The notes beneath the pieces were generated by a model, which did not search any database, was not told the DNA's origin, and saw nothing but the letters and a program-made list of their open reading frames with translations. Made by a program: the position numbers and the translations under genes. Of a stretch of DNA of 7,173 bases, positions 1-6,841 are shown one piece after another. The DNA is from CAZMLC01 sp964567125 (GTDB lineage: Bacteria; Verrucomicrobiota; Kiritimatiellia; RFP12; UBA1067). Location of the stretch: NCBI GenBank assembly GCA_964567125.1, contig CAZMLC010000105.1, positions 1 to 7,173 on the forward strand. Direction: 5' to 3'. Each line of letters starts with the position of its first letter. Position 1 is the first letter of the stretch.

Positions 1-55
1 GGAATACTGAGAATACTGACCGATTCAGTATTCCCAGTCCTCCCAGTATTCCCAG
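1..55. repeat. Inverted array of 9-nt units (GGGAATACT family)
   Basis: Read in steps of nine on the plus strand, this stretch is (x)GGAATACT at 1-8, GAGAATACT at 9-17, a spacer GACCGATTC at 18-26, AGTATTCCC at 27-35, AGTCCTCCC at 36-44 and AGTATTCCC at 45-53. The right units are the reverse complement of the left units, and the spacer keeps the 9-nt phase. As RNA, 11-19 pairs perfectly with 25-33 (9 bp, 5-nt loop CCGAT), and 1-10 is also an exact complement of 25-34. It begins 22 nt past the stop of the beta-helix gene, so it could be an extragenic palindromic repeat, an mRNA 3'-end stabiliser or part of a terminator. No U-tract follows the hairpin within the window. The array is cut by the left edge. 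Confidence 0.75.
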
Positions 56-76
56 CCACAGGATTAAGCAGCACGC

Positions 77-2254
77 TTACTTCGCGAGTTTGGAAGGATC
101 GCAGAGGCCGATCTTCTCAACCGGGATCTCCGCCAAGGCCGGCATCAGCTGCATGACCGCTGCGTTTTTCTTAAAGGCGCGCAAACCCGCACCCTCCGCA
201 AGCGCTTTCACATCCAGTGGTTTTCCCGGCTCGCCCTGCACACCGCTGAAGCCCTTGAGCGTGAATTGCAGCTGCGCCTTCTTGTTGGTGCCCACGGAGT
301 CGACCACGATATTGTTCGCGCTCTCGAGTTTCGGGAAGACATCGCGCACATTCTTGTCAAAGCTGAGGGCCTGACTCTTGGAGTCGATCACCAAATTGTT
401 CTTAAAGACATTGCCGAGCGGCTCTTTCGGTGCATTGTCCATGGTTGCGGCCAGCCACGGATAGCGGGTGCTCCACGGCGGATTCTTGTAGTTCATCTCC
501 ATGGCTTTGCCTTCCAGATACCAGCCATCATCCGGACGGTTCCAGTGCGGCCATGTCATACCGCGCGAATCGAGATGGATCCCGACCACGCTGTCGAGCA
601 CGAGGTTACCGACCACAATGTTGTCGCGGCCGCCCCCCATGAAGATCGCGCGTCCGGCGCGCAGAAACAGATTGCCCTGTAGCGTGTCGCCGCAATCGCA
701 GTCGTCCAGATAGATGGACATGATGTGCTCATTCTGCCCCTGCCCGCCGCCACCGATGTCATGGAAGTAGTTGTAACGGACTTTGTTGCCCTGGCTGGTC
801 CAGTCGCGTCCGGAGTAGAAGGCACCGGCATCGCCCGTCTCCTGCAGAACGTTGTAAATCTCATTGAATTCGATCACGTGTTCGTTGCCGCTGTAGGCCA
901 CGGCCAGATGCGGACCCTCGCTGATGACGTTGTGGCGCAGCACATTGCCGCATCCATAGAGACCAAAGGCACCGGCATAAGTGCGGGTGAATTGACCGAA
1001 TTTATAGACGAGGTTGTTTTCCGCGATATTGTTCGCATTGATCAGGTTCTTGCGGTCGCCCCCATTGATGGTAATGGCCGTTGCACCGATGTTGTAGACG
1101 CGGCAGGAACGAACGCTGTTTTCGCGGCCGGAAATCGAAATGCCGTCCCGCGCGATGTTGAAGACGCGGCACTGCTCAACCGCCACGCCGACACCATCGC
1201 GGATGCTCACGCCGATCCCATGGGCATACGCAAACGTCAAGCCCTGGAAGGTCACGTGCTTGACCTTGCGCACATCGATGAGCGGCTGCAGCATGGTGGT
1301 CAGCACCACCTCGCCGTCGAAATCGGTTTTGCCGGGATAGAAAAAGAGTTTCTTCGCTGAACGATCAAGGTACCACTCGCCCGGAGCATCGAGCTCTGCC
1401 AGCAGATTGAGCGCATAAAAACGGCGCTCCTTGCGGCCCCACGTGCCCGCGGCAATGCCGTAACCGTGCGCGGCAGCCAGACGGAATTCGTGCGTCTTCG
1501 CATCGTAGGAAGCCACCTTGATCACCTCGTCGGACCAGTCGTGCGTCCAGTAGCCGTGCAGCCAGACCCCGTTCGCCATATTCCACTGCGCGATGCGCGC
1601 ATCGTCAAATACAAACGCGCCCGGATGCGCCTTGCGCGGCTTGTGCGCATTGATTGGATTCTTCGGCGCAAGCCCGTCATCCGTGGCTTTGGTGAACGTG
1701 GCCCACACGCCAGCATTCGGCCAACGCGCAATCACCTTGGGTTCGCCGTTTGCAAAGAGGAAAGGCGCTGTGATGACGCCGCGGAACGCGTTCGGGACCT
1801 CCTGAAGCGTACCCGCAATCTTCGTGGACAGGTCGCAGACCAGCACGTGGCCGCGCGCCGCTGCGGGAATACGTTTCAGGTCGGCTTCATCGGTACACAC
1901 GCTGAAGCTCGCCTTCGGCAACGTGATACCACCATAAATTCGCGCCCGGCCCGGCACGGCCGCGCGATAAACAACGGGCTGATCAGGCTGTCCGCTGTCC
2001 GCCTCGGTCAGCAGGAAGGAATTCGTCAGCGCATAGGTGCCCGGCTGCAACACAACGGTGAACGCTTCATTCGGCTTGATTTTCCGTTCCGCGCGCACCG
2101 CATCGCGCGCCTGCTCCAGCGTTGCAAAGGGATTGCGCTCGGAACCCACGCCATCCGTCTTACCCTGCGGCGAGACATAAATCTCCGTCGCTGCGCCCAG
2201 TGACCACACACAGCTCACGACACAAGCTGCGAACATCTTCCCGTTTGTCATCAT
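77..2254 (-). CDS. Exported right-handed parallel beta-helix protein, possible GH141-like glycoside hydrolase
   Basis: 725 aa, last gene of the operon, stop TAA. Residues 1-21 form a signal peptide (cleavage near LGAA/TEIYV), so the protein acts outside the cytoplasm. Residues 24-110 carry the usual opening of polysaccharide-acting beta-helix proteins (IYVSPQGKTDG, then NPFATLEQARDAVR and LQPGTY). An inserted segment at about 160-330 ends in WYLDRSAKKLFFYP (294-307). From about 330 to 660, repeated N-x-V/I turns build the coil. It contains ETGDAGAFYSGRDW (472-485), RYNYFHDI (493-500), IYLDD (514-518) and HLDSRG (560-565), whose acidic residues could form an active site. Length and motif order resemble GH141 enzymes (fucosidase or xylanase activities are known), but the substrate is not readable from sequence. 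Two Met codons are adjacent; a weak AGCAGG site lies 5 nt from the first and 8 nt from the second, so the second is an equally good start. Beta-helix identity is firm, GH141 tentative. Confidence 0.85.
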   Translation of the reverse strand: MMTNGKMFAACVVSCVWSLGAATEIYVSPQGKTDGVGSERNPFATLEQARDAVRAERKIKPNEAFTVVLQPGTYALTNSFLLTEADSGQPDQPVVYRAAVPGRARIYGGITLPKASFSVCTDEADLKRIPAAARGHVLVCDLSTKIAGTLQEVPNAFRGVITAPFLFANGEPKVIARWPNAGVWATFTKATDDGLAPKNPINAHKPRKAHPGAFVFDDARIAQWNMANGVWLHGYWTHDWSDEVIKVASYDAKTHEFRLAAAHGYGIAAGTWGRKERRFYALNLLAELDAPGEWYLDRSAKKLFFYPGKTDFDGEVVLTTMLQPLIDVRKVKHVTFQGLTFAYAHGIGVSIRDGVGVAVEQCRVFNIARDGISISGRENSVRSCRVYNIGATAITINGGDRKNLINANNIAENNLVYKFGQFTRTYAGAFGLYGCGNVLRHNVISEGPHLAVAYSGNEHVIEFNEIYNVLQETGDAGAFYSGRDWTSQGNKVRYNYFHDIGGGGQGQNEHIMSIYLDDCDCGDTLQGNLFLRAGRAIFMGGGRDNIVVGNLVLDSVVGIHLDSRGMTWPHWNRPDDGWYLEGKAMEMNYKNPPWSTRYPWLAATMDNAPKEPLGNVFKNNLVIDSKSQALSFDKNVRDVFPKLESANNIVVDSVGTNKKAQLQFTLKGFSGVQGEPGKPLDVKALAEGAGLRAFKKNAAVMQLMPALAEIPVEKIGLCDPSKLAK

Positions 2255-2259
2255 GTCTA

Positions 2260-2265
2260 CCTGCT
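2260..2265 (-). promoter_or_regulatory. Weak Shine-Dalgarno site of the beta-helix gene
   Basis: AGCAGG on the minus strand is the only purine-rich core in the 24-nt gap after nagA. Its spacing favours the second of two consecutive ATG codons (2249-2251) over the first (2252-2254). The gap contains no hairpin or U-tract, so this gene is probably read from the same transcript as nagA. Confidence 0.45.
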
Positions 2266-2278
2266 TTTTGTTTGTTTT

Positions 2279-3439
2279 CTATTCACATCCGCGTGCGACC
2301 AGCGCACCTTCCTTAACCACCTGTCGCACGTCAAAGGTCTTTTTGTCCAGCACGACGAGATCCGCGCAATACCCGGATTCGATCTTACCGTAGCAATTCC
2401 CCAGACCATGTTCAACCGCTTGGTTATACGATGTTGTCTGGATGATATCACAAAGCGGATGTTTCGTCAGCTCGAAGACGTTGCGCAGTGCAACATTCAT
2501 GCGCAGCATGGAACCCGCCAGGGCGTTGTTCGAAACCAGACGCGCCTCGCCGTTGCGAACCATCACGTCGAGCCCGCCAATCGACGAAGGCCCGTCCGGC
2601 AGATGGCTCGACCGCATGGAATCCGTAATCAACTGGATCGACGCCACGGGCTTCTTGGCGAAAACAAGCTGGATCATCTCCGGAGCAAGGTGAACCCGGT
2701 CGCAGATCAGTTCCACCGTGACATCGTCGTAGAACAGCCCGGCCCCGACCAAGCCGATATCGCGATGGTGCAGCGGCGTCATCTGGTTGCAGAAGTGGGT
2801 CAGATGCCGCAACCCCTGCGCATAGCCCTGCGCGAATTCGTGGAAGGTCGCCTTGGAGTGACCGCAGGATGGTACGCAGCCTATAGCCTTCATCGCTGCC
2901 GTGAATGCGCATCCCCCCGGAAGTTCCACGGCAAAGGTGATTTGCGCAATGGGTGCAAGGGCCTGAAGCCGCTGGATTTCTTCAACGGAAAATGGTCGCA
3001 CATACGCAGGATTCTGCGCACCCAGGCAGGCGGGATTGACGTAGGGGCCCTCAAGGTGCACGCCCAGTACGCGACTGTACCGGTTATCGTAGGCGGCAAT
3101 GCGCTTCAGCGTTGCGGCGAGCTGTTCCTCGCTCAGCGTCAATGTGGTCGGGCAGAACTGCGTGCATCCCTCAGCCAGCTTGGCCTTGGCGATTGTCTCA
3201 ACAGCCAGGGGATTGTCGATGTCCGTAACTTCGACTCCCATCGCGCCATGCGCATGGACATCGATAAAACCCGGCACCACGTAAGCCCCGTGGGCGTCGA
3301 AGCACCACTCCGCCTCCGGCAGCGTCTCGTGCGGTCCCTGCACCGCGCGAATGGTGGTATCCTCAATCACAATCGTTCCATCCGCGATTTCCCATCCCGG
3401 CGAAACGATCGTCGCATGCGTAATGATTCCTCGTCGCAT
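2279..3439 (-). CDS. nagA: N-acetylglucosamine-6-phosphate deacetylase (or GalNAc-6-P deacetylase)
   Basis: 386 aa, the usual size for this amidohydrolase-superfamily enzyme, which hydrolyses GlcNAc-6-P to glucosamine-6-P and acetate in the cytoplasm. There is no signal peptide. Motifs in order: PGFIDVHAHG (56-65), HLEGPYVN (128-135, metal ligand E130), GHSKAT (193-198, H194), LTHFCNQMTPLHHR (213-226, H215; R226 aligns with the phosphate-binding Arg of characterised enzymes), CDRVHL (246-251, substrate-binding H250), ITDSM (271-275, catalytic D273) and LAGSMLRM (307-314). All catalytic and metal positions are present. Two substitutions sit beside the pocket: the usual Asn-Ala-Met is Asn-Gln-Met (218-220), and the Gly usual before the substrate His motif is Arg (248). 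The start is supported by GAGAGG (3446-3451), which overlaps the stop codon of the upstream hydrolase. Next to a GH123-like enzyme, GalNAc-6-P (AgaA-type) is a real alternative substrate. Confidence 0.93.
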   Translation of the reverse strand: MRRGIITHATIVSPGWEIADGTIVIEDTTIRAVQGPHETLPEAEWCFDAHGAYVVPGFIDVHAHGAMGVEVTDIDNPLAVETIAKAKLAEGCTQFCPTTLTLSEEQLAATLKRIAAYDNRYSRVLGVHLEGPYVNPACLGAQNPAYVRPFSVEEIQRLQALAPIAQITFAVELPGGCAFTAAMKAIGCVPSCGHSKATFHEFAQGYAQGLRHLTHFCNQMTPLHHRDIGLVGAGLFYDDVTVELICDRVHLAPEMIQLVFAKKPVASIQLITDSMRSSHLPDGPSSIGGLDVMVRNGEARLVSNNALAGSMLRMNVALRNVFELTKHPLCDIIQTTSYNQAVEHGLGNCYGKIESGYCADLVVLDKKTFDVRQVVKEGALVARGCE

Positions 3440-3445
3440 CGTAAT

Positions 3446-3451
3446 CCTCTC
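3446..3451 (-). promoter_or_regulatory. Shine-Dalgarno site of nagA inside the end of the upstream gene
   Basis: GAGAGG on the minus strand lies 6 nt before the nagA ATG and shares two bases with the TGA stop (3450-3452) of the hydrolase gene. Ribosomes terminating there would be next to the nagA start, so coupled translation is likely. Confidence 0.6.
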
Positions 3452-5729
3452 AGTTCAATTTGTTTTGTAAAATCAAGATTTGCTCGGCGATTCGCCAGCG
3501 CCACGCGTCCAGCGTTGTGGCAGCCCAGAGGCCTGCCTCCTTGTACTTCGGCTGCACCGGAATCGCTTTCATCAGTTCGTCCACGACGCTTTGCGCCGCA
3601 TCGGCCTCGGTCGTGAGCCCCTGTGCGCGCGCCCGCGCAATCCACGTCTGCAGCGTATAGAGGTAGCGGCCATCATCGATGCCTTCGCGGTAGGCCTCCC
3701 ACAAGGTCACGGGGATCGGATGGCCATCGTCGTCGCTGCGGTTGAAGAAATCCTGCGTACGGCCATCCAGATAGTTCCAGGGATCGCCGCTGCTGGACTG
3801 GTAAATCCACGGAATCAGCGCGCGATATCCCGACTCCCAGAGCCCATAGCCATAGGTCATGCGCGCGCCGAGCGTCGGCGTATGATCGTTCTCGCCCGAA
3901 ATGTGGTTGGGATAGCACCAGTACTCCACGCCGCGCGTGCGCATATCGTCCAGCACCGCCTTGCGCCCCAGCGAGAAGGGCTGGCAGCACCAGACGTCAA
4001 CGTAGGGTTTCATAGGTGCAAACTGCTCATGTTCCGGATCCGCAGTCACGTAGGTCCGCGCGCCCGGAACCTGCTTGATCGCGGCCAACGTGCGCGTCAT
4101 GAACTCTACAGCGAGCGGACTGGTGGAGGGCTCATCGATAGGATAGTAGAGCAGTTCCGGCCACTGCCGGCGCTGCGCTTCCGCCTGGATTTCGCGCACC
4201 AGTTGCGTCATCTCCTCGAAAAACGCGGGGGGTGGCATCTCAAGCTGGCTCAAGTGCGATCCCATGCGGCCTTCACAATATTTCTCATACACGGACTCCG
4301 TTGCAATGGAACAGACGAGCGGTTTTGTAAAGCCCACGCCGCGCATCAGATCCACCATGCGCTGCGTCTCGTCAAAGGCATGCTGCCAGCGCTTACCCTT
4401 CTTATCCCAGCTGCTCCAGAGGCTCAGTGTCACGGTGTTCTGTCCATGTGCGCGCAGATCTTCGAGTTCCGCCTGCGCCTTCCCCTGCCACCAGGCCCGC
4501 GAAAAGGCATCCGGCGCCTGGCGCAAATTTCTGAGCGGCGTGTAGTAGTATTGTCCGAAGACCAGCGACTCGTCTTTCAGCAGCGTGATCGGCACGATGC
4601 GCAGCGTGAGCGGAACCTGGAGCACCGCGCCATCCGCCCTTACCGTTGCGAGGCTGGTGTAGCACCCTTCAGGTTGACCCAGCGGCACCTTCACCGTGAT
4701 CCAGAACCGCATATTCTCACCGCGTGGCAGGCCTTGCGGCTGCCACGGCATCAAGACATCCGGTGCGCGGTAGTAGGTGTTCACCGCATTGTAGTTGGGC
4801 CGCACAGTCATCGCGCGCACAAACCGCACATCGCAGTCCTCCACACGAATCGCATGCAGGCCATTCGTGAAGTCGGTCAGCGCGAAATCCACGCGCGCAA
4901 GCGGCTTCAGTGCATGAAGGGCAAAGGTCAGCGGCTCATACTCGCCGGAAGCGGCAAAGGCGCGAACCGGCGCATCGATCTCGTGCTGCAGCGGCACGTG
5001 TCCCGGCCAGATCGGTTCCGCCCAGGCGCGCGTGTAGCAGGCGAATCCGCGGGTTTTCTCCGCTTCGCTCCACTGCGGCGCAGGGGCGTAGTCTTCGCGC
5101 GGCACTTCCTTCCATTTTTTCAATTCCTCGTCCGGCAGGAGAAAGAGCGGACGCTCGATAACCGCCAGCTCGTTTTGAGCCGCCTGCCATCCAGCAGCAG
5201 GGACGAGGGCGATGCCATTCACGGCCCACCGGCTGCGCGTCGCGATCGCCAGCGTCAAGCCCTGCGCATCGGCGTTGGCTGCAAGCACCAGCTTGCGCAG
5301 TTCGTGTCCGCCGGCATACGTTGCGCGCACGGAGCGCGTCTGCTGCTTCACGGTGATATCCCAGACCTGCGCCGCGTTGCCGCCGGTGCGTCCGGTGTAG
5401 ATCACGACCTGATACGCACCCGCTGGAACCGCGAAGCGCAGCGTGTCGTCGCAGACACTGGTGATTGCATCGCAGGAGAGTTCCGTCTGAAACGATTCCG
5501 GTGGTACGCTGCGTTTCGTCGAACGTTCCTCATGCCACGCCCGCACGATGGCGTTTGTCAGCGCGCGGCGCGGTGCGCGGGCATCGCCCCAGGTCACGCC
5601 GTTGCCCCCGGATACCGTAACGCATTCAGCGCCGGGATGCAGCGGAGAGATTGCTGTGCCGAAATCGTAGATAGTGATCGACCCCCACAGCCCGAACGGG
5701 ATAATCGCGACGATCCATGCAGTTTTCAT
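3450..5729 (-). CDS. Exported GH123/DUF4091-like hydrolase, candidate beta-N-acetylhexosaminidase
   Basis: 759 aa, stop TGA. A short signal peptide (about 1-17) precedes a malectin-like or beta-sandwich domain opening with YDFGTAISPLHPG (21-33) and ending near residue 180. A second beta-sandwich follows, with GEYEPLTFALHALKPL (262-277), the usual N-terminal domain of GH123/DUF4091 proteins. The TIM-barrel part runs from about 388 to 690. It contains LLYYPIDEPS (526-535) with the Asp532-Glu533 pair that GH123 enzymes use in substrate-assisted cleavage of N-acetylgalactosaminides, then VEYWCYPN (601-608), a Trp-rich strand LIPWIYQSSSGDPWNYLDG (638-656), and the DUF4091-typical end WEAYREGIDDGRYLYTL (677-693). 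The start overlaps the stop of the upstream gene as ATGA and has a strong AAGGAGG site 7 nt upstream. Fold family is well supported. The activity is inferred from the Asp-Glu pair and the nagA neighbour, since many DUF4091 proteins are uncharacterised. Confidence 0.8.
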   Translation of the reverse strand: MKTAWIVAIIPFGLWGSITIYDFGTAISPLHPGAECVTVSGGNGVTWGDARAPRRALTNAIVRAWHEERSTKRSVPPESFQTELSCDAITSVCDDTLRFAVPAGAYQVVIYTGRTGGNAAQVWDITVKQQTRSVRATYAGGHELRKLVLAANADAQGLTLAIATRSRWAVNGIALVPAAGWQAAQNELAVIERPLFLLPDEELKKWKEVPREDYAPAPQWSEAEKTRGFACYTRAWAEPIWPGHVPLQHEIDAPVRAFAASGEYEPLTFALHALKPLARVDFALTDFTNGLHAIRVEDCDVRFVRAMTVRPNYNAVNTYYRAPDVLMPWQPQGLPRGENMRFWITVKVPLGQPEGCYTSLATVRADGAVLQVPLTLRIVPITLLKDESLVFGQYYYTPLRNLRQAPDAFSRAWWQGKAQAELEDLRAHGQNTVTLSLWSSWDKKGKRWQHAFDETQRMVDLMRGVGFTKPLVCSIATESVYEKYCEGRMGSHLSQLEMPPPAFFEEMTQLVREIQAEAQRRQWPELLYYPIDEPSTSPLAVEFMTRTLAAIKQVPGARTYVTADPEHEQFAPMKPYVDVWCCQPFSLGRKAVLDDMRTRGVEYWCYPNHISGENDHTPTLGARMTYGYGLWESGYRALIPWIYQSSSGDPWNYLDGRTQDFFNRSDDDGHPIPVTLWEAYREGIDDGRYLYTLQTWIARARAQGLTTEADAAQSVVDELMKAIPVQPKYKEAGLWAATTLDAWRWRIAEQILILQNKLN

Positions 5730-6592
5730 TGCGCGCCCTCCTTGCTTGAGCTGGAATAGGGTGAAGCGACCACCGTGACATCAACAAAACGATCCATGAC
5801 CTGCACGCGATACGTTCCTGCCGAGACATTCTGGAGCGGAATATTCAGAAGCTGCCGTCCGCGTTGCAGAGGCAGCCGCGCGGTCTGCCGCACGGTCTCG
5901 CCCTGACGGAAGACAAAGACAACGCCTTTGCGCAGCGCGTCGAGCGGTCCTTCGGCCACGACTTCGACAGGCCAGACGCGCGCATCGGCGAAGATCAAGG
6001 GCGCGACCATCCGCAGTTCCGTGAGCGCAACGTCGGTCATGCGGATTGTACGGAAGTTGCGGAAATGAAAGGTCACGCGGTCCTGATGCTGGTAATCCGA
6101 CTCATTGATGTTCACGCCCAAGCGTGCGATCCGCGGCGCAATTCCGAGATCGTGTACATTCACATTCAAGGGTGTCCATTGACCGATCACCAGGCGGTCC
6201 AGTGGCAGCAGGCTGGACTTGCCCTGCGCATCGTAAAAATGAAAGACCGCGGGGCGTCGGGGGAGCTGGGTGCGCGAGGTCTCCACCAGGATCTCCACCG
6301 TAAAGCGATCCGCCGAAGACCAATCCTGCTCGCCAGGTTGCAAGTACAGATACATGCGCGGCCAGCCAATGGGATAGGCCTTTTCTCCGCCATAGAAATC
6401 AACAGGGATCTCCATCTTGAGCGCCGGACAGTCCTTGGTACTCAGCGGTGATATTGACAGCGTACACTCCGCAGGCGCCCAGCGTCCAGGCTCGGTCCAC
6501 GCATCGCACGCTGTGCTGATTGACGACTCCCCGGCCACGCAGAGCTGAACCATTCCTGCCACGAGGATCCCCGGAAACAGCTTTTTTTTCAT
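5726..6592 (-). CDS. Exported beta-sandwich protein of unknown function, possible carbohydrate-binding partner
   Basis: 288 aa, first gene of the operon, stop TGA. Residues 1-20 are a signal peptide (KKK n-region, hydrophobic core, CVA/G cleavage). The Cys at 18 is not in a proper lipobox. The mature protein reads as two all-beta parts. Residues about 25-195 resemble a jelly-roll binding module, alternating hydrophobic strands such as FTVEILVET and VTFHFRNFRTIRM with Trp and Tyr residues that could stack on sugar. Residues about 200-275 look like a small Ig-like domain, ending GTYRVQVMDRFVDVTVV. No conserved acidic pair or known hydrolase motif is visible. The ATGA overlap with the GH123-like gene suggests the two products work together, perhaps with this protein presenting substrate or forming a split enzyme. 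The start follows AAAGGGGG, 4 nt upstream. The family is not recognised by name. Confidence 0.8.
   Translation of the reverse strand: MKKKLFPGILVAGMVQLCVAGESSISTACDAWTEPGRWAPAECTLSISPLSTKDCPALKMEIPVDFYGGEKAYPIGWPRMYLYLQPGEQDWSSADRFTVEILVETSRTQLPRRPAVFHFYDAQGKSSLLPLDRLVIGQWTPLNVNVHDLGIAPRIARLGVNINESDYQHQDRVTFHFRNFRTIRMTDVALTELRMVAPLIFADARVWPVEVVAEGPLDALRKGVVFVFRQGETVRQTARLPLQRGRQLLNIPLQNVSAGTYRVQVMDRFVDVTVVASPYSSSSKEGAQ
5737..5743 (-). promoter_or_regulatory. Strong Shine-Dalgarno site of the GH123-like gene
   Basis: AAGGAGG on the minus strand lies 7 nt before the ATG and inside the last codons of the 288-aa gene. With the 4-nt ATGA stop/start overlap (5726-5729) it fixes the start and indicates translational coupling. 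Such a perfect site also argues against a Bacteroidota host, where these sites are scarce. Confidence 0.85.
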
Positions 6593-6630
6593 CGTTCCCC
6601 CTTTGTTCCATGCTGCCTATTCATAAAATA

Positions 6631-6640
6631 TATGTACATA
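6631..6640. promoter_or_regulatory. Palindrome overlapping the -10 box, candidate repressor operator
   Basis: TATGTACATA is its own reverse complement. It covers part of the predicted -10 box and extends towards the start point, where a bound protein would block RNA polymerase. The GTAC core with symmetric arms is compatible with a GntR-type or other dimeric regulator. No regulator gene lies in the window, so the identity is open, and short AT-rich palindromes do arise by chance. Confidence 0.4.
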
Positions 6641-6667
6641 ATATACAAAAATAAACCCTACTGCCAA
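6638..6667 (-). promoter_or_regulatory. Predicted sigma70-like promoter of the glycan operon
   Basis: On the minus strand, TTGGCA (6662-6667, five of six consensus bases) is followed after 18 nt by TATTAT (6638-6643, five of six). Transcription would begin near 6630, giving a leader of about 38 nt that contains the AAAGGGGG ribosome site. The stretch is strongly AT-rich compared with the flanking genes, and it is the only convincing promoter upstream of the four co-directional genes. Confidence 0.55.
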
Positions 6668-6762
6668 GGCTCATTTTTAAACACGGCAAGATGTGCGGTC
6701 AATCCGGCAGCGGATCTGAGCGATGGAGGATCAACGACACCCCCTGTTTGCACTAAATCCGC

Positions 6763-6791
6763 TTGAACAAACAAACGATTTTTGCGATTGT
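6763..6791 (+). promoter_or_regulatory. Weak candidate promoter for the small plus-strand membrane ORF
   Basis: TTGAAC (6763-6768) and, after 17 nt, GATTGT (6786-6791) preceded by TGC (6783-6785) make an extended -10 type arrangement on the plus strand. The -10 match is only three of six bases. It is the best pair upstream of the ORF starting at 6842, in the 249-nt region it shares with the divergent operon promoter. Nothing else recognisable lies in that region. Confidence 0.25.
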
Positions 6792-6841
6792 GATTATCAA
6801 CGAACGTGAACATGCGTTCATCATTTATGAGGATATTCGCA

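Noticed and set aside
1..55. CRISPR array at the left edge
   Set aside because: Units are only 9 nt, contiguous and inverted across a centre. CRISPR repeats are longer, in one orientation and separated by unique spacers.
725..2203. Two plus-strand open frames (725-1360 and 1466-2203) antisense to the beta-helix gene
   Set aside because: Both lie wholly within a continuous, signal-peptide-bearing minus-strand gene and show no recognisable protein features.
2408..3616. 402-codon plus-strand open frame antisense to nagA
   Set aside because: It spans an unmistakable nagA with all catalytic motifs, and its own translation is Arg/His-rich without recognisable domains.
3480..5759. Long plus-strand open frame (759 codons) antisense to the GH123-like gene
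   Set aside because: It mirrors the real gene almost exactly and encodes an Arg/His-rich sequence without domain logic. Codon bias in GC-rich genes often leaves the opposite strand open.
6530..6592. Lipoprotein signal in the 288-aa protein (Cys18)
   Set aside because: The residues before Cys18 (V-Q-L) do not satisfy the lipobox, which needs a small residue immediately before Cys. A signal peptidase I site after Ala20 fits better.
6589..6624. Possible 11-residue leader peptide whose TGA overlaps the start of the first operon gene
   Set aside because: The ATG would be only about 6 nt from the predicted transcript start and has no ribosome site. The peptide has no run of regulatory codons typical of attenuators.
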